A stretch of 64,000 nt of DNA from Candidatus Desulfosporosinus nitrosoreducens (GTDB lineage: Bacteria > Bacillota > Desulfitobacteriia > Desulfitobacteriales > Desulfitobacteriaceae), in the NCBI RefSeq assembly GCF_030954495.1, contig NZ_JAVHUW010000050.1, positions 1 to 64,000 of the forward strand. Direction: 5' to 3'. Made by a program: the position numbers and the translations under genes. Below the pieces are notes generated by a model that saw nothing but the letters and a program-made list of their open reading frames with translations, was not told where the DNA came from and searched no databases. Of the stretch, positions 53,205 to 60,447 are shown piece after piece. Position 1 is the first letter of the stretch, and each line of letters begins with the position of its first letter.

Positions 53205-53540
53205 TCAAGTAATTAAGTGAACAACTATTGCCGCTAATAAGAAAGGCATCCCCAATAGAAATAATTTGTTTGACACACCCATACGTGCCTGAAATTCTTC
53301 TGAATCGGTATAATTTGCTCTAACCCTATTACCACTCACGTATGCTCCGGTCATGAAACCTGAAATTATAACTGGGATAAGTCCTATAACAAACAGTATG
53401 TTCATGATCAGATTAGATTCGTGCCAAAGAAACGAAAGTATTATGCCGAAGATTCCCAAGATTAGACCGGGCACAAGTAACAGCATAGACCCCTCTCCCC
53501 TCCGGAATATACTACTATTTATTCTCTTATTAGGGGCCAT
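53205..53540 (-). CDS. small membrane protein (DUF5316-like)
   Basis: A 111-residue protein with three hydrophobic segments ('LLLVPGLILGIFGIILSFLW', 'IMNILFVIGLIPVIISGFMT', 'FLLGMPFLLAAIVVHLI'). The polar stretch 'GNRVRANYTDSEEFQARMG' between spans 2 and 3 fits DUF5316 proteins of Bacilli. Probably in one unit with the DUF975 gene. The start is weakly supported (AAGGGAT close to ATG). Confidence 0.7.
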   Translation of the reverse strand: MAPNKRINSSIFRRGEGSMLLLVPGLILGIFGIILSFLWHESNLIMNILFVIGLIPVIISGFMTGAYVSGNRVRANYTDSEEFQARMGVSNKLFLLGMPFLLAAIVVHLIT

Positions 53541-53577
53541 ATCCCTTTATTTATCTTAAGCACAAATATACATAAGC

Positions 53578-53610
53578 AAACCGTAATCACTTTAGGCCTG
53601 ATTACGGTTT
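53578..53610 (+). terminator. orphan plus-strand terminator
   Basis: AAACCGTAATCA pairs with TGATTACGGTTT (12 bp) followed by TTCTTTT on the plus strand. No plus-strand gene precedes it; the gene to the left runs on the minus strand. Confidence 0.75.
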
Positions 53611-53658
53611 TTCTTTTATCAGTATAGTACGACGCATTGCGGGGAAATATTATCGCCA

Positions 53659-53791
53659 ATAAAGAAGACTTGATTCAGGTGGAGTTTTAACTCCATCTGA
53701 ATCTTAGTCGCACTTATCCAGGGACTTAGCCGCTCTTAACTCACCGCTTGCTGAAGCGGGAGTCTTAGAGCAGATTAGTCAGCGGATAAAT
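53659..53791 (+). repeat. dispersed structured repeat, copy D
   Basis: A full 133-bp unit almost identical to copy C, with both hairpins kept. Several differences fall in the loops. It lies between divergent genes, 100 bp upstream of the diguanylate cyclase gene. Confidence 0.9.
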
Positions 53792-53836
53792 AGTTTAAGT
53801 TCTGAAATTATGTCTTATCATCTGTTCTGCCTATAT

Positions 53837-53865
53837 TTGAAAGTAAACATTCATGTTAAAATAAT
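53837..53865 (+). promoter_or_regulatory. promoter of the diguanylate cyclase gene
   Basis: TTGAAA (53837-53842), 17-bp spacer, AATAAT (53860-53865), 26 bp before the ATG. Confidence 0.55.
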
Positions 53866-53891
53866 ACTAAATTTGATCTTATGGAGGCATT

Positions 53892-54737
53892 ATGACTAGA
53901 AACACCATCCCTTATGAGATTATGGATACGATTCTTTCCGAATTAAAGATTGGTTTAACTCTTGTAGATAATACTGGCAACATTATTTACTTCAATCAAT
54001 TAGCAGCTGAATTACTGGGATGGGACTATAACTCTCCTGACAACAACATTCTATCCTGTCATAAAAAGGAAAACAAAGATAAGCTCCTGACAAAACTGAA
54101 TCAATTCACGAATAAAGAGTGGCATAACGTCATTAGAATTCAAGACAAGTTTATTGAAAATGTCATTGCTCCGGTGAATATACAAGACAAATTAACCGGA
54201 GCAATGATTATTACCAAGAATGTCACGGAAAGAGAACAAAGCTTAGAAAGACTAAAGAACATTGCCGAAATAGATTCCCTTACGGGCTTATACAACCGTA
54301 ATCTTTTCAATGAAATTATTCACAGTTATATTGCCGAGTCCAAACCTTATGGCATTGTTTTCCTTGACATAAGCGGCTTAAAATATATTAATGATCATTT
54401 CGGACATGAAGAAGGCGATCGGATCATTATTAGGGCTGCGACAATTATCCAAAATAGTGTCAGGAATACTGATTTAGTATTTCGTTTTGGAGGTGACGAA
54501 TTTTTAATTCTTACCTCCAACCAAATATCCGTATTAAAAATGATTGAAAATAGGATAAAAAGCAAAAATACGATTCCCACTGCTGAAAAATCTGCCGTAC
54601 TAAACCTAAGTTTAGGCTTTGCTACTTCTAATGAAGGAAAAGATATTGAAACAATTCTGTCCCTAGCTGACCAGCGAATGTATAAAGATAAAGAAAACTT
54701 TTATAGGAATGAAGGAAAGCTTCTGAAGCGAATCTGA
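53892..54737 (+). CDS. PAS-GGDEF diguanylate cyclase
   Basis: A 281-residue soluble enzyme that makes cyclic di-GMP from two GTP. Residues about 10-115 are a PAS domain ('IGLTLVDNTGNIIYFNQLAA', 'ITKNVTERE'). The GGDEF domain starts near 125 ('DSLTGLYNRNLFN'). The active-site GGDEF is intact (200-204), and an RxxD inhibitory site lies five residues before it (191-194), so product feedback is expected. No membrane span, so the PAS domain senses a cytoplasmic signal. The ATG has GGAGG. Confidence 0.95.
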   Translation: MTRNTIPYEIMDTILSELKIGLTLVDNTGNIIYFNQLAAELLGWDYNSPDNNILSCHKKENKDKLLTKLNQFTNKEWHNVIRIQDKFIENVIAPVNIQDKLTGAMIITKNVTEREQSLERLKNIAEIDSLTGLYNRNLFNEIIHSYIAESKPYGIVFLDISGLKYINDHFGHEEGDRIIIRAATIIQNSVRNTDLVFRFGGDEFLILTSNQISVLKMIENRIKSKNTIPTAEKSAVLNLSLGFATSNEGKDIETILSLADQRMYKDKENFYRNEGKLLKRI

Positions 54738-54958
54738 CCGGAGAAAAGCAATTTAGCAAAGAATACTCATGAAACATGTGATAGTTGCCCTGACGTCATC
54801 CAGACTAAAGACTTCTTTTAATTTTAAAACAATAACCGCTAAGGAATAGGAATCATTACATTGACCGGCATCAAGAACTCTGGGAATGCCACTGATATCT
54901 CCCAACGATTTCACCGGTCTCTAGTTCTGTGGGTGGCGGGCATTTCTTCGCCTGTTCA

Positions 54959-55558
54959 TTATGGCGCTTTTTGCGTCGTTGGTTCGAAGGGAATGTTTGT
55001 GCCGTGCTGCGCGTTGTATTCATCTAAATCCGCTTTACGCTGCTGTTCTTTCTGTTGAATTACGACGTTCAAATCGGTTATCGGCCTAACGCCTCTATGC
55101 CACGCCGGAAGTTTATCGTCTGAAACGATATCCGCCGCATTTATGCCTGTGTCAACCGTGCCATCAATCATAGTCAGTAGCGAGTTGCGATCCTGGTCGA
55201 TCCCGTAGAAGTCTCCGACTTCCCAACGATCCAAAATGTCTACAAGCATTCCGCGATTGACCGTGTTTTGACCAACTATTCTGGCCTTCAATTCCGTGAT
55301 CTTTTTGTGTGTGATCGGTTCCTTATCCCCTATTCCATCGGCAATTATGTAATTGTTCGCCATCTTGTTCATCTCAACTATGACTTGATGCTCAACGTTT
55401 ACATCCCCTAACGGTAAGGTGTTCCCTGCACCCCCCGGACTAGCACCCAACGCCACGGCAGCGGTAGTAAAACAGATAAGGACAAGAATACAAGCTGTGC
55501 CTGCAAAACTCTGTACAAACGACAGAACCTTTTTTAATTGTTTTTTCATGCCCCTCAA
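54959..55558 (-). CDS. secreted or membrane-anchored protein (DUF6241-like)
   Basis: A protein of about 199 residues with a signal sequence: basic 'MKKQLKKVL' then a hydrophobic stretch ending 'AVALGASPGG'. The mature part is polar and helical; 'VIVEMNKMANNYIIADGIGD' and 'LDRWEVGDFYGIDQDRNSLL' resemble DUF6241 proteins of Bacilli (moderate certainty). Start choice is unclear: TTG at 55558 has AAAGGA at good spacing, while the ATG at 55549 is too near GAGGGG. A terminator lies just upstream. Confidence 0.75.
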   Translation of the reverse strand: MRGMKKQLKKVLSFVQSFAGTACILVLICFTTAAVALGASPGGAGNTLPLGDVNVEHQVIVEMNKMANNYIIADGIGDKEPITHKKITELKARIVGQNTVNRGMLVDILDRWEVGDFYGIDQDRNSLLTMIDGTVDTGINAADIVSDDKLPAWHRGVRPITDLNVVIQQKEQQRKADLDEYNAQHGTNIPFEPTTQKAP

Positions 55559-55584
55559 AAACCGTCCTTTCAATTTTAAAAAAT

Positions 55585-55609
55585 GGGCGACTTGCGCCGC
55601 CCTTAACTT
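55585..55609 (-). terminator. minus-strand terminator upstream of the secreted protein gene
   Basis: On the minus strand GGGCGGC-GCAA-GTCGCCC (55602-55585) followed by ATTTTTT. It ends a transcript from the right, or attenuates the gene itself. Confidence 0.6.
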
Positions 55610-55949
55610 CTTGAAACAATAACCTACTTAATTTACAATATAAAGGTTGTATAAGTTTATTACAAGGGACAAATACTTACAATTGATTTTGCCCCAGCAT
55701 AAACGCTTTTCCTCAATATTTAAAAGGAAGGTCTTCGCATCTAATACAAGATGAATATCCAGAGCTGAAGAAAAGATATTGGGGTCAGCACTTATAGGCA
55801 AGAGGCCAATCACCTGACAATTCCCCGGCAATATCATCACCTCTAAAAATCATTCTTTTTGAATTTCCTCTTTGCAAATTCCTAGGAATAAATAGCCTAT
55901 AGGGCTTAACAAGTATCCTTTCATACAGTACCTTTGAATACGTTCTAAT

Positions 55950-56240
55950 TCAAAAAACACCTATTTTAAAAGCAACGACAATGGTATTAATCATAACTAA
56001 AAATGCCAAAGCTCCTGCTCCAATAGTCAAATAACCCAATATACCTTCTTCTTTTCTCCGCGAAATAGTATCCAAACCCATAAATATCATCATGAAGCCA
56101 AGACCCCCTTGCACAAAAATACGAAGAAGCCAGTTTTCTATATTAAAGAATGCCGAAACAGCCAAAATAAAAGTTACAAGGGAAAAGAATTTATAGAGAA
56201 TTTTAAATAGCCCTTTTTCCGATTCGAATTTTATTAGCAT
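55950..56240 (-). CDS. DUF3953-like small membrane protein
   Basis: A 96-residue protein with three membrane segments ('FSLVTFILAVSAFF', 'FVQGGLGFMMIFMGLDTI', 'ILGYLTIGAGALAFLVMINT') separated by 'SRRKEEG'. The 'FMGLDTxxRRKEE' loop matches YczI/DUF3953 proteins of Firmicutes. Function unknown; monocistronic. Confidence 0.75.
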   Translation of the reverse strand: MLIKFESEKGLFKILYKFFSLVTFILAVSAFFNIENWLLRIFVQGGLGFMMIFMGLDTISRRKEEGILGYLTIGAGALAFLVMINTIVVAFKIGVF

Positions 56241-56814
56241 GCAACACCCACCTTTTTACCTCTCTGCTTATTAAGAATATCCGTTAGTACTTAACGGAAT
56301 GACGCCAGATATTTAGTCATTCCCTAGCGCATTCTCTATTTCCTTTTCAACCATAATCTGTTGCAAATTCTTCTCTTTGGTAAGCTCCATAGTATTATTA
56401 TTTATGCATTAAACTCCTAATTTTACATAATAGTAAACTGATTTTATTGAAGATAGAACCGATGGATCTAACAGAAATAAAATGGCTAAGAGTAATAACG
56501 TTTGGCCTACATTCAGTACCCTTCTTGCTTCGAGGACTAACTATATTCATCTAACGTTTAAGAATTTAGGCCGCGTAATTCCTCTTTCATATCTAAAATT
56601 TCCTCTCTTTGTTGAGGGAATATTTCGACAGTTATTAATTAAATTCCTGTTAATGGATTTTTCCGGTCCGGTATTTAAGCGTGTTTATTTCAACCGCAAT
56701 AACAGGCGGCATCCGATCTGAGGTAAAATCATTTATATTATTGCCTGCCCGTTTCAGTACCATATTTCCAGAATATGTAACCAAGCTTAGGAATGTGAGA
56801 CCCCATACAAAGGC

Positions 56815-56850
56815 TGTGCCAAAATCGACAACGTTGTCGATTTTGGCACA
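56815..56850. repeat. 36-bp perfect palindrome
   Basis: 56815-56832 is exactly reverse-complementary to 56833-56850 with no spacer (centre ACGT-like AAC|GTT). It is the same kind of object as 2053-2096 but with an unrelated sequence. Confidence 0.95.
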
Positions 56851-56962
56851 ACCCTAACCGGCTCTTCTTGAGAAAGGAACGTTAAGGCTGTAACGGTATT
56901 CGATTTATCAGAATCTACTGGAATTGGCATTAAAACTTCAAGATATTTAAATTTTTCACAGG

Positions 56963-56999
56963 CCACCTACTGTAAGCTAAAACGCACAGTGGGTGGTTT
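56963..56999 (+). terminator. orphan plus-strand terminator
   Basis: CCACCTACTGT (56963-56973) pairs with ACAGTGGGTGG (56986-56996), 10 of 11 plus one wobble, followed by TTTTTG. No plus-strand gene precedes it. Confidence 0.7.
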
Positions 57000-57050
57000 T
57001 TGTATCAGCTTGAGGCTATGGGTATTATATGGACATTAATAAATTAAACA

Positions 57051-57608
57051 TTAACCAGGCAATAGAGAATTAAACATACCGGAACCCGTTTTCCCAAGAA
57101 AAATTCCACAAGCGGCGGACAAAAAACTTAAAATTATGATCAAAAGCATTGTAGTTGCGGTAAAACCATTGATTAAATATAAACTAAAAATAACTATGGA
57201 CAATACTAGGAGTATTATACCGGCTTTAGCTTTATTAACCAAAAGAGGTGTTGTCAGTTTTTTAAAACGAAGTTTCCCGTCAATAAGTCCTGTAACAAAG
57301 CCGAGAAGTACAGAAAAAGGTAAAGCTAATATAGAGAGTTTGGCAGCCACCAAAAACTCTTCCCGCAGGGGACTGCCTACCCATAAGGCAAGAGAGAGCA
57401 TAACCATAATGACTATGATAAAAACTTGCGGGAAATGGACACAAATAGGATGAATATGTTGATCAATAATAAATCTGCGCCTGGGAGAAATCTTTTTTGT
57501 ATATGGCTCAAATACAGTCTTTGGTAATCCGCAGGCAGGACAAACGTCTTTGATGTGATCTGCGTCCATAATAAAACCGCAGGCTTTACATTTGACAAAA
57601 GTTTTCAA
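57051..57608 (-). CDS. rubredoxin-like domain plus DUF2231-type membrane protein
   Basis: A 185-residue fusion. The N-terminus has a rubredoxin/zinc-ribbon-type pair, 'CKACGF' and 'CPACGLP'. Then come a conserved 'DQHIHPICVHFPQV' before the first span and four membrane segments, as in DUF2231 proteins with transmembrane histidines. A membrane electron-transfer role is possible. The start is probably TTG at 57608, nine bases after GGAG; it overlaps the transporter stop by 4 bp, so the two genes are coupled. Confidence 0.82.
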   Translation of the reverse strand: MKTFVKCKACGFIMDADHIKDVCPACGLPKTVFEPYTKKISPRRRFIIDQHIHPICVHFPQVFIIVIMVMLSLALWVGSPLREEFLVAAKLSILALPFSVLLGFVTGLIDGKLRFKKLTTPLLVNKAKAGIILLVLSIVIFSLYLINGFTATTMLLIIILSFLSAACGIFLGKTGSGMFNSLLPG

Positions 57609-58735
57609 TGTCTGCAACTCCTTTCACTGCTGCCGGAAATTAAATAATTACCTAAACCAGAGTTTTTAGCAAACAAAGCCATTGAGCGAAGAGCTCCAAT
57701 GAAGGTTAACACCCATATCGTTAAGGCAAACCATCCCCAATAGTTTGGAATTGGCTTTAAAAAAGTGAAATTTGTCGTTTTTATTAAAGCCAGGGTGCAG
57801 ACAGTGTACATTCCTAGGGGAAAAACCCGACCCCAAGAAGGTATTTCATAAACATTAAGTTTAGTGCCAAAACCAATTCTTAACCAGGGGAAAACCTTTA
57901 TCCACCCGGGAACCTTATTCAGGACCCCTAGCCGACTGAATTTCCAGACATCCATAAGAAGCAAAATGGGTATCCACCAAGTCCCTATTGACCAGGTCAG
58001 CAAAGTAATTCCTTTGGTAAAAGGAATCAGGTCCTTCCAGTTGGCCGATATTGTCAGTTTCGACAGGATAGTTGCACCAGCCAGCGTTGTGATGGCCGCA
58101 GCTCCCATGCAGATCCAATAAGGCCCTGTCCAATCCTGGGGGTGCAAAGGACAGAAGGCCAAGCGGTAAGTTACCAGGGTGATAATCACCAAGTACAAGA
58201 TGAATCCCGAAGCCCATAAAGTCCAGGCCAAAAACAAGACTGTTTCGGAATTGATGCCGAAAGTACCGGCCAAAGTACTACCCAACAAGGCGACCGACTG
58301 GGTGCTTACAATGGTCAGCAGTGTTGCCCCCTCAACGACGTCAGCAATCGTCCCATTCCGGAAGGCAATCAAATTGACAATTATAAAATAGACTAAAAAT
58401 ACCCAGGAGACGAATCCGATGAACCAGAGGACTTTAGCCAGACCCACAAGGTTGCAGGAAATCAGCTGCATGCCAAAAGTATTCGTTCCGGCAATAAATG
58501 TTAAGAGGGCAAACCCTTTCTTGGGGTGTTTAAGGTCATTGAGCAAAGCGGCCGGATAAAGTAAAATCCGGAGTGCAAGTAAACAGAATAAGGCCGGATA
58601 GAGCACTATGTTTATGGCCCAGAGTGACATCGCTATAAAATTATGTCCAAGTCCTTTAAAAGCAATTGAAATGATTCCCGTCGCCATGACTGCCGCAAAA
58701 GAAGCAGGATGTAAATTTCGGATCTGTTCTCTCAC
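57605..58735 (-). CDS. TDT family transporter (TehA/SLAC1-like)
   Basis: A 376-residue polytopic protein with about ten spans. 'LHPASFAAVMATGIISIAFK' is the typical family opening, and 'FGMQLISCNLVG' and 'WASGFILYLVIITLVTYRLA' fit the tellurite-resistance/dicarboxylate transporter (SLAC1-like anion channel) family. Members conduct small anions such as dicarboxylates, formate, nitrate or sulfite. Its place just downstream of a respiratory molybdoenzyme suggests transport of that enzyme's substrate or product. The start is GTG with GGAGGTG. Confidence 0.87.
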   Translation of the reverse strand: MREQIRNLHPASFAAVMATGIISIAFKGLGHNFIAMSLWAINIVLYPALFCLLALRILLYPAALLNDLKHPKKGFALLTFIAGTNTFGMQLISCNLVGLAKVLWFIGFVSWVFLVYFIIVNLIAFRNGTIADVVEGATLLTIVSTQSVALLGSTLAGTFGINSETVLFLAWTLWASGFILYLVIITLVTYRLAFCPLHPQDWTGPYWICMGAAAITTLAGATILSKLTISANWKDLIPFTKGITLLTWSIGTWWIPILLLMDVWKFSRLGVLNKVPGWIKVFPWLRIGFGTKLNVYEIPSWGRVFPLGMYTVCTLALIKTTNFTFLKPIPNYWGWFALTIWVLTFIGALRSMALFAKNSGLGNYLISGSSERSCRH

Positions 58736-58852
58736 TTGCTCCTACACCTCCTCGTCCCCAACTCCCCGACAATGAACCCAGGCAGCCCTCTTCGAGAAAT
58801 CCTCAGGTCAAACTTTTGGTGGCTTCACCCCCAAACGGTCCTTTCCCAGGCT

Positions 58853-59794
58853 TTAAGGGTAGTAGCGGAGAGTTACGGGAGATTCCCCTTCCCCGGGAAA
58901 GATTTGCCTTTGGCAATCTTCCGCCAGCCGTTCTGTTTTATGATGCCGTCCCGGGGCCGGTTCAGCGGAGATCCCGGGTACTTGGTTCTCCGCAGTGAGG
59001 GCCTGGTTGAGCCTGGTCAGGATCAAGAGAAAAGGCGTTAAAAGAATGTGGTTAAAACGCGTAAAGGGCAGGGTGAGAAAAAGCCCGCTGATCATCAGCA
59101 CGTGCACAAGAAAACTGCCATGAGAAAGAGTGATCCCTGTGCCGTAGGTAACGAATTCCGTGGCAAAGCCCGTTAAAATCGTTAAATAAAGCAGGAAGAC
59201 AAAGGCAAGGTCAGCAAGGTATGTTTTTCCATTATCCTCATAGGGATCACGTACCAATCTCCAGCCCATGATACTTAAGCCGATCAGGGAAGACAGTCCT
59301 CCTAAGTTGCCGACAATACGCGGAGGCCACCAAAATCCATGGGGAGCATCAGCATAATTGAGAATGGCAGCCAGGGTGGTAGCCAGAGTCATGAAGAGAA
59401 AGCCGAACAGCACGAGACTGTGAACAAGCCACCTCTTGGGGGAACGCTTGCGCACAGAGGCCAGGAGGAGAGTATCCTGAAAAAGAGCGGTCCATATCTC
59501 TTTGGCAATTCTCCGCCGGCCCAGGGAACTTATATACTTCCATTGCCTTAAGGCAGCGCTATTGCGGAACCAGCGGCGGAAGAACAAAATGAGCAAAACC
59601 AAAACGACCGTGCCTATTATCGCGGCGCCGAGATCAATTGATTCAGGTTTAACCCATTGGCCCAAGTTAATCGCTGTGCCGAGAGGAATTGGTAATGATA
59701 AAGAGGCCAAACCGCCTGAAGAGATCAGAAACAGTAGCACCAAGTAAAGGAATATTCCGGCTGTCAGGATTGTGGCAATTATTGCCCAAATCAT
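58853..59794 (-). CDS. cytochrome b-like membrane subunit (NarI/HdrE type)
   Basis: A 313-residue membrane protein with about six spans. Histidines within or near spans ('LVHSLVLFGFLFMTLATTLA', 'LSHGSFLVHVLMISGLFLTL', 'RFNHILLTPF') are candidates for two b hemes, as in NarI and the HdrE/DsrM group. It would pass electrons between menaquinol and the Fe-S subunit. The ATG at 59794 shares ATGA with the Fe-S subunit stop. A polar tail of about 45 residues follows the last span. Confidence 0.85.
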   Translation of the reverse strand: MIWAIIATILTAGIFLYLVLLFLISSGGLASLSLPIPLGTAINLGQWVKPESIDLGAAIIGTVVLVLLILFFRRWFRNSAALRQWKYISSLGRRRIAKEIWTALFQDTLLLASVRKRSPKRWLVHSLVLFGFLFMTLATTLAAILNYADAPHGFWWPPRIVGNLGGLSSLIGLSIMGWRLVRDPYEDNGKTYLADLAFVFLLYLTILTGFATEFVTYGTGITLSHGSFLVHVLMISGLFLTLPFTRFNHILLTPFLLILTRLNQALTAENQVPGISAEPAPGRHHKTERLAEDCQRQIFPGEGESPVTLRYYP

Positions 59795-60447
59795 TTTTCT
59801 TTCCCCCTTCCCCCGCTGCACATTTGACTTAGAGGTTTAAGATACCGAGTCGAAGGATCTGTGCCTAAGTCTTCCAGAAGTCGAAAGACCTCACGCTGAG
59901 TCTGCTTCTTTTGCCTGAGCAAATGTTGGGAAACCTTGCTACTGGGGTCATCAAGGTCTCCAAAGATACGGGCATTTGCCGGGCAGGACACCACACAAGC
60001 CGGTTCGAGTCCTTGATCCAGGCGATGAGCACAATATGTGCATTTTTTCGCCTTCCCGTTTTCCAGGCGGCTCTTAGCGAAGTTCTCATAGGGGGAATCG
60101 TCAGGAAAGTACCAGCGTTCTTCAGCCTGAAGATAAATGTTGCCATAGGGGCAGGCTGAGACGCAGGCTCCTGTTCCATTACATCGTTCCTGGTCAATGA
60201 GGACAATTCCGTCAGGGCGTTTAAAGATTGATTTGTTGGGGCAAGCCCTAACGCAGGGGGCGTCGGCACAGTGATTGCACAAAACGGGAAGATAGGAACG
60301 CTTTACTTGGGGAAATTCCCCCGTTTCCATGTTAAGAACCCGGGCAAAAAAGAAATCTTTTGGTGTTCCATTTTCCTGTTTGCAAGCCATGGTACAGGTA
60401 TCACAGCCAATACAGCGCTGGAGGTCAACTAATAAGCTCAGGCGCAT
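59791..60447 (-). CDS. Fe-S electron-transfer subunit (DmsB/NarH family)
   Basis: A 218-residue ferredoxin-like subunit with four Cys groups: 'CIGCDTCTMACK', 'CNHCADAPCVRACP', 'CNGTGACVSACP' and 'CTYCAHRLDQGLEPACVVSC'. In the third group the second Cys is replaced by Thr, so that centre may be a 3Fe-4S cluster, as NarH has with Trp. The ATG at 60447 follows AAGGAGGG and overlaps the catalytic gene's stop (TAATG). Confidence 0.92.
   Translation of the reverse strand: MRLSLLVDLQRCIGCDTCTMACKQENGTPKDFFFARVLNMETGEFPQVKRSYLPVLCNHCADAPCVRACPNKSIFKRPDGIVLIDQERCNGTGACVSACPYGNIYLQAEERWYFPDDSPYENFAKSRLENGKAKKCTYCAHRLDQGLEPACVVSCPANARIFGDLDDPSSKVSQHLLRQKKQTQREVFRLLEDLGTDPSTRYLKPLSQMCSGGRGKEK

Larger units (their letters stand above)
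56241..57050. other. intergenic, about 810 bp
   Basis: No convincing gene on either strand. It holds a 36-bp palindrome (56815-56850) and a plus-strand terminator (56963-56999). A minus frame of 37 codons (56650-56763) and a 79-codon plus frame (56482-56721) lack good ribosome binding sites. The last part before the terminator has a plus-strand protein-like stretch ('TVFDLSESTGIGIKTSRYL') without a start and could be a gene remnant. Confidence 0.4.

Noticed and set aside
55628..55840. 70-codon minus-strand frame
   Set aside because: The GTG/ATG starts overlap the only AGAGGTG site and no family is recognised; a decayed gene is possible, since a minus-strand terminator follows at 55585.
56482..56721. 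79-codon plus-strand frame
   Set aside because: No ribosome binding site; composition like the surrounding non-coding DNA.
58736..59041. 101-codon plus-strand frame
   Set aside because: Antisense to the cytochrome b-like gene, whose codon pattern and membrane segments are clear.
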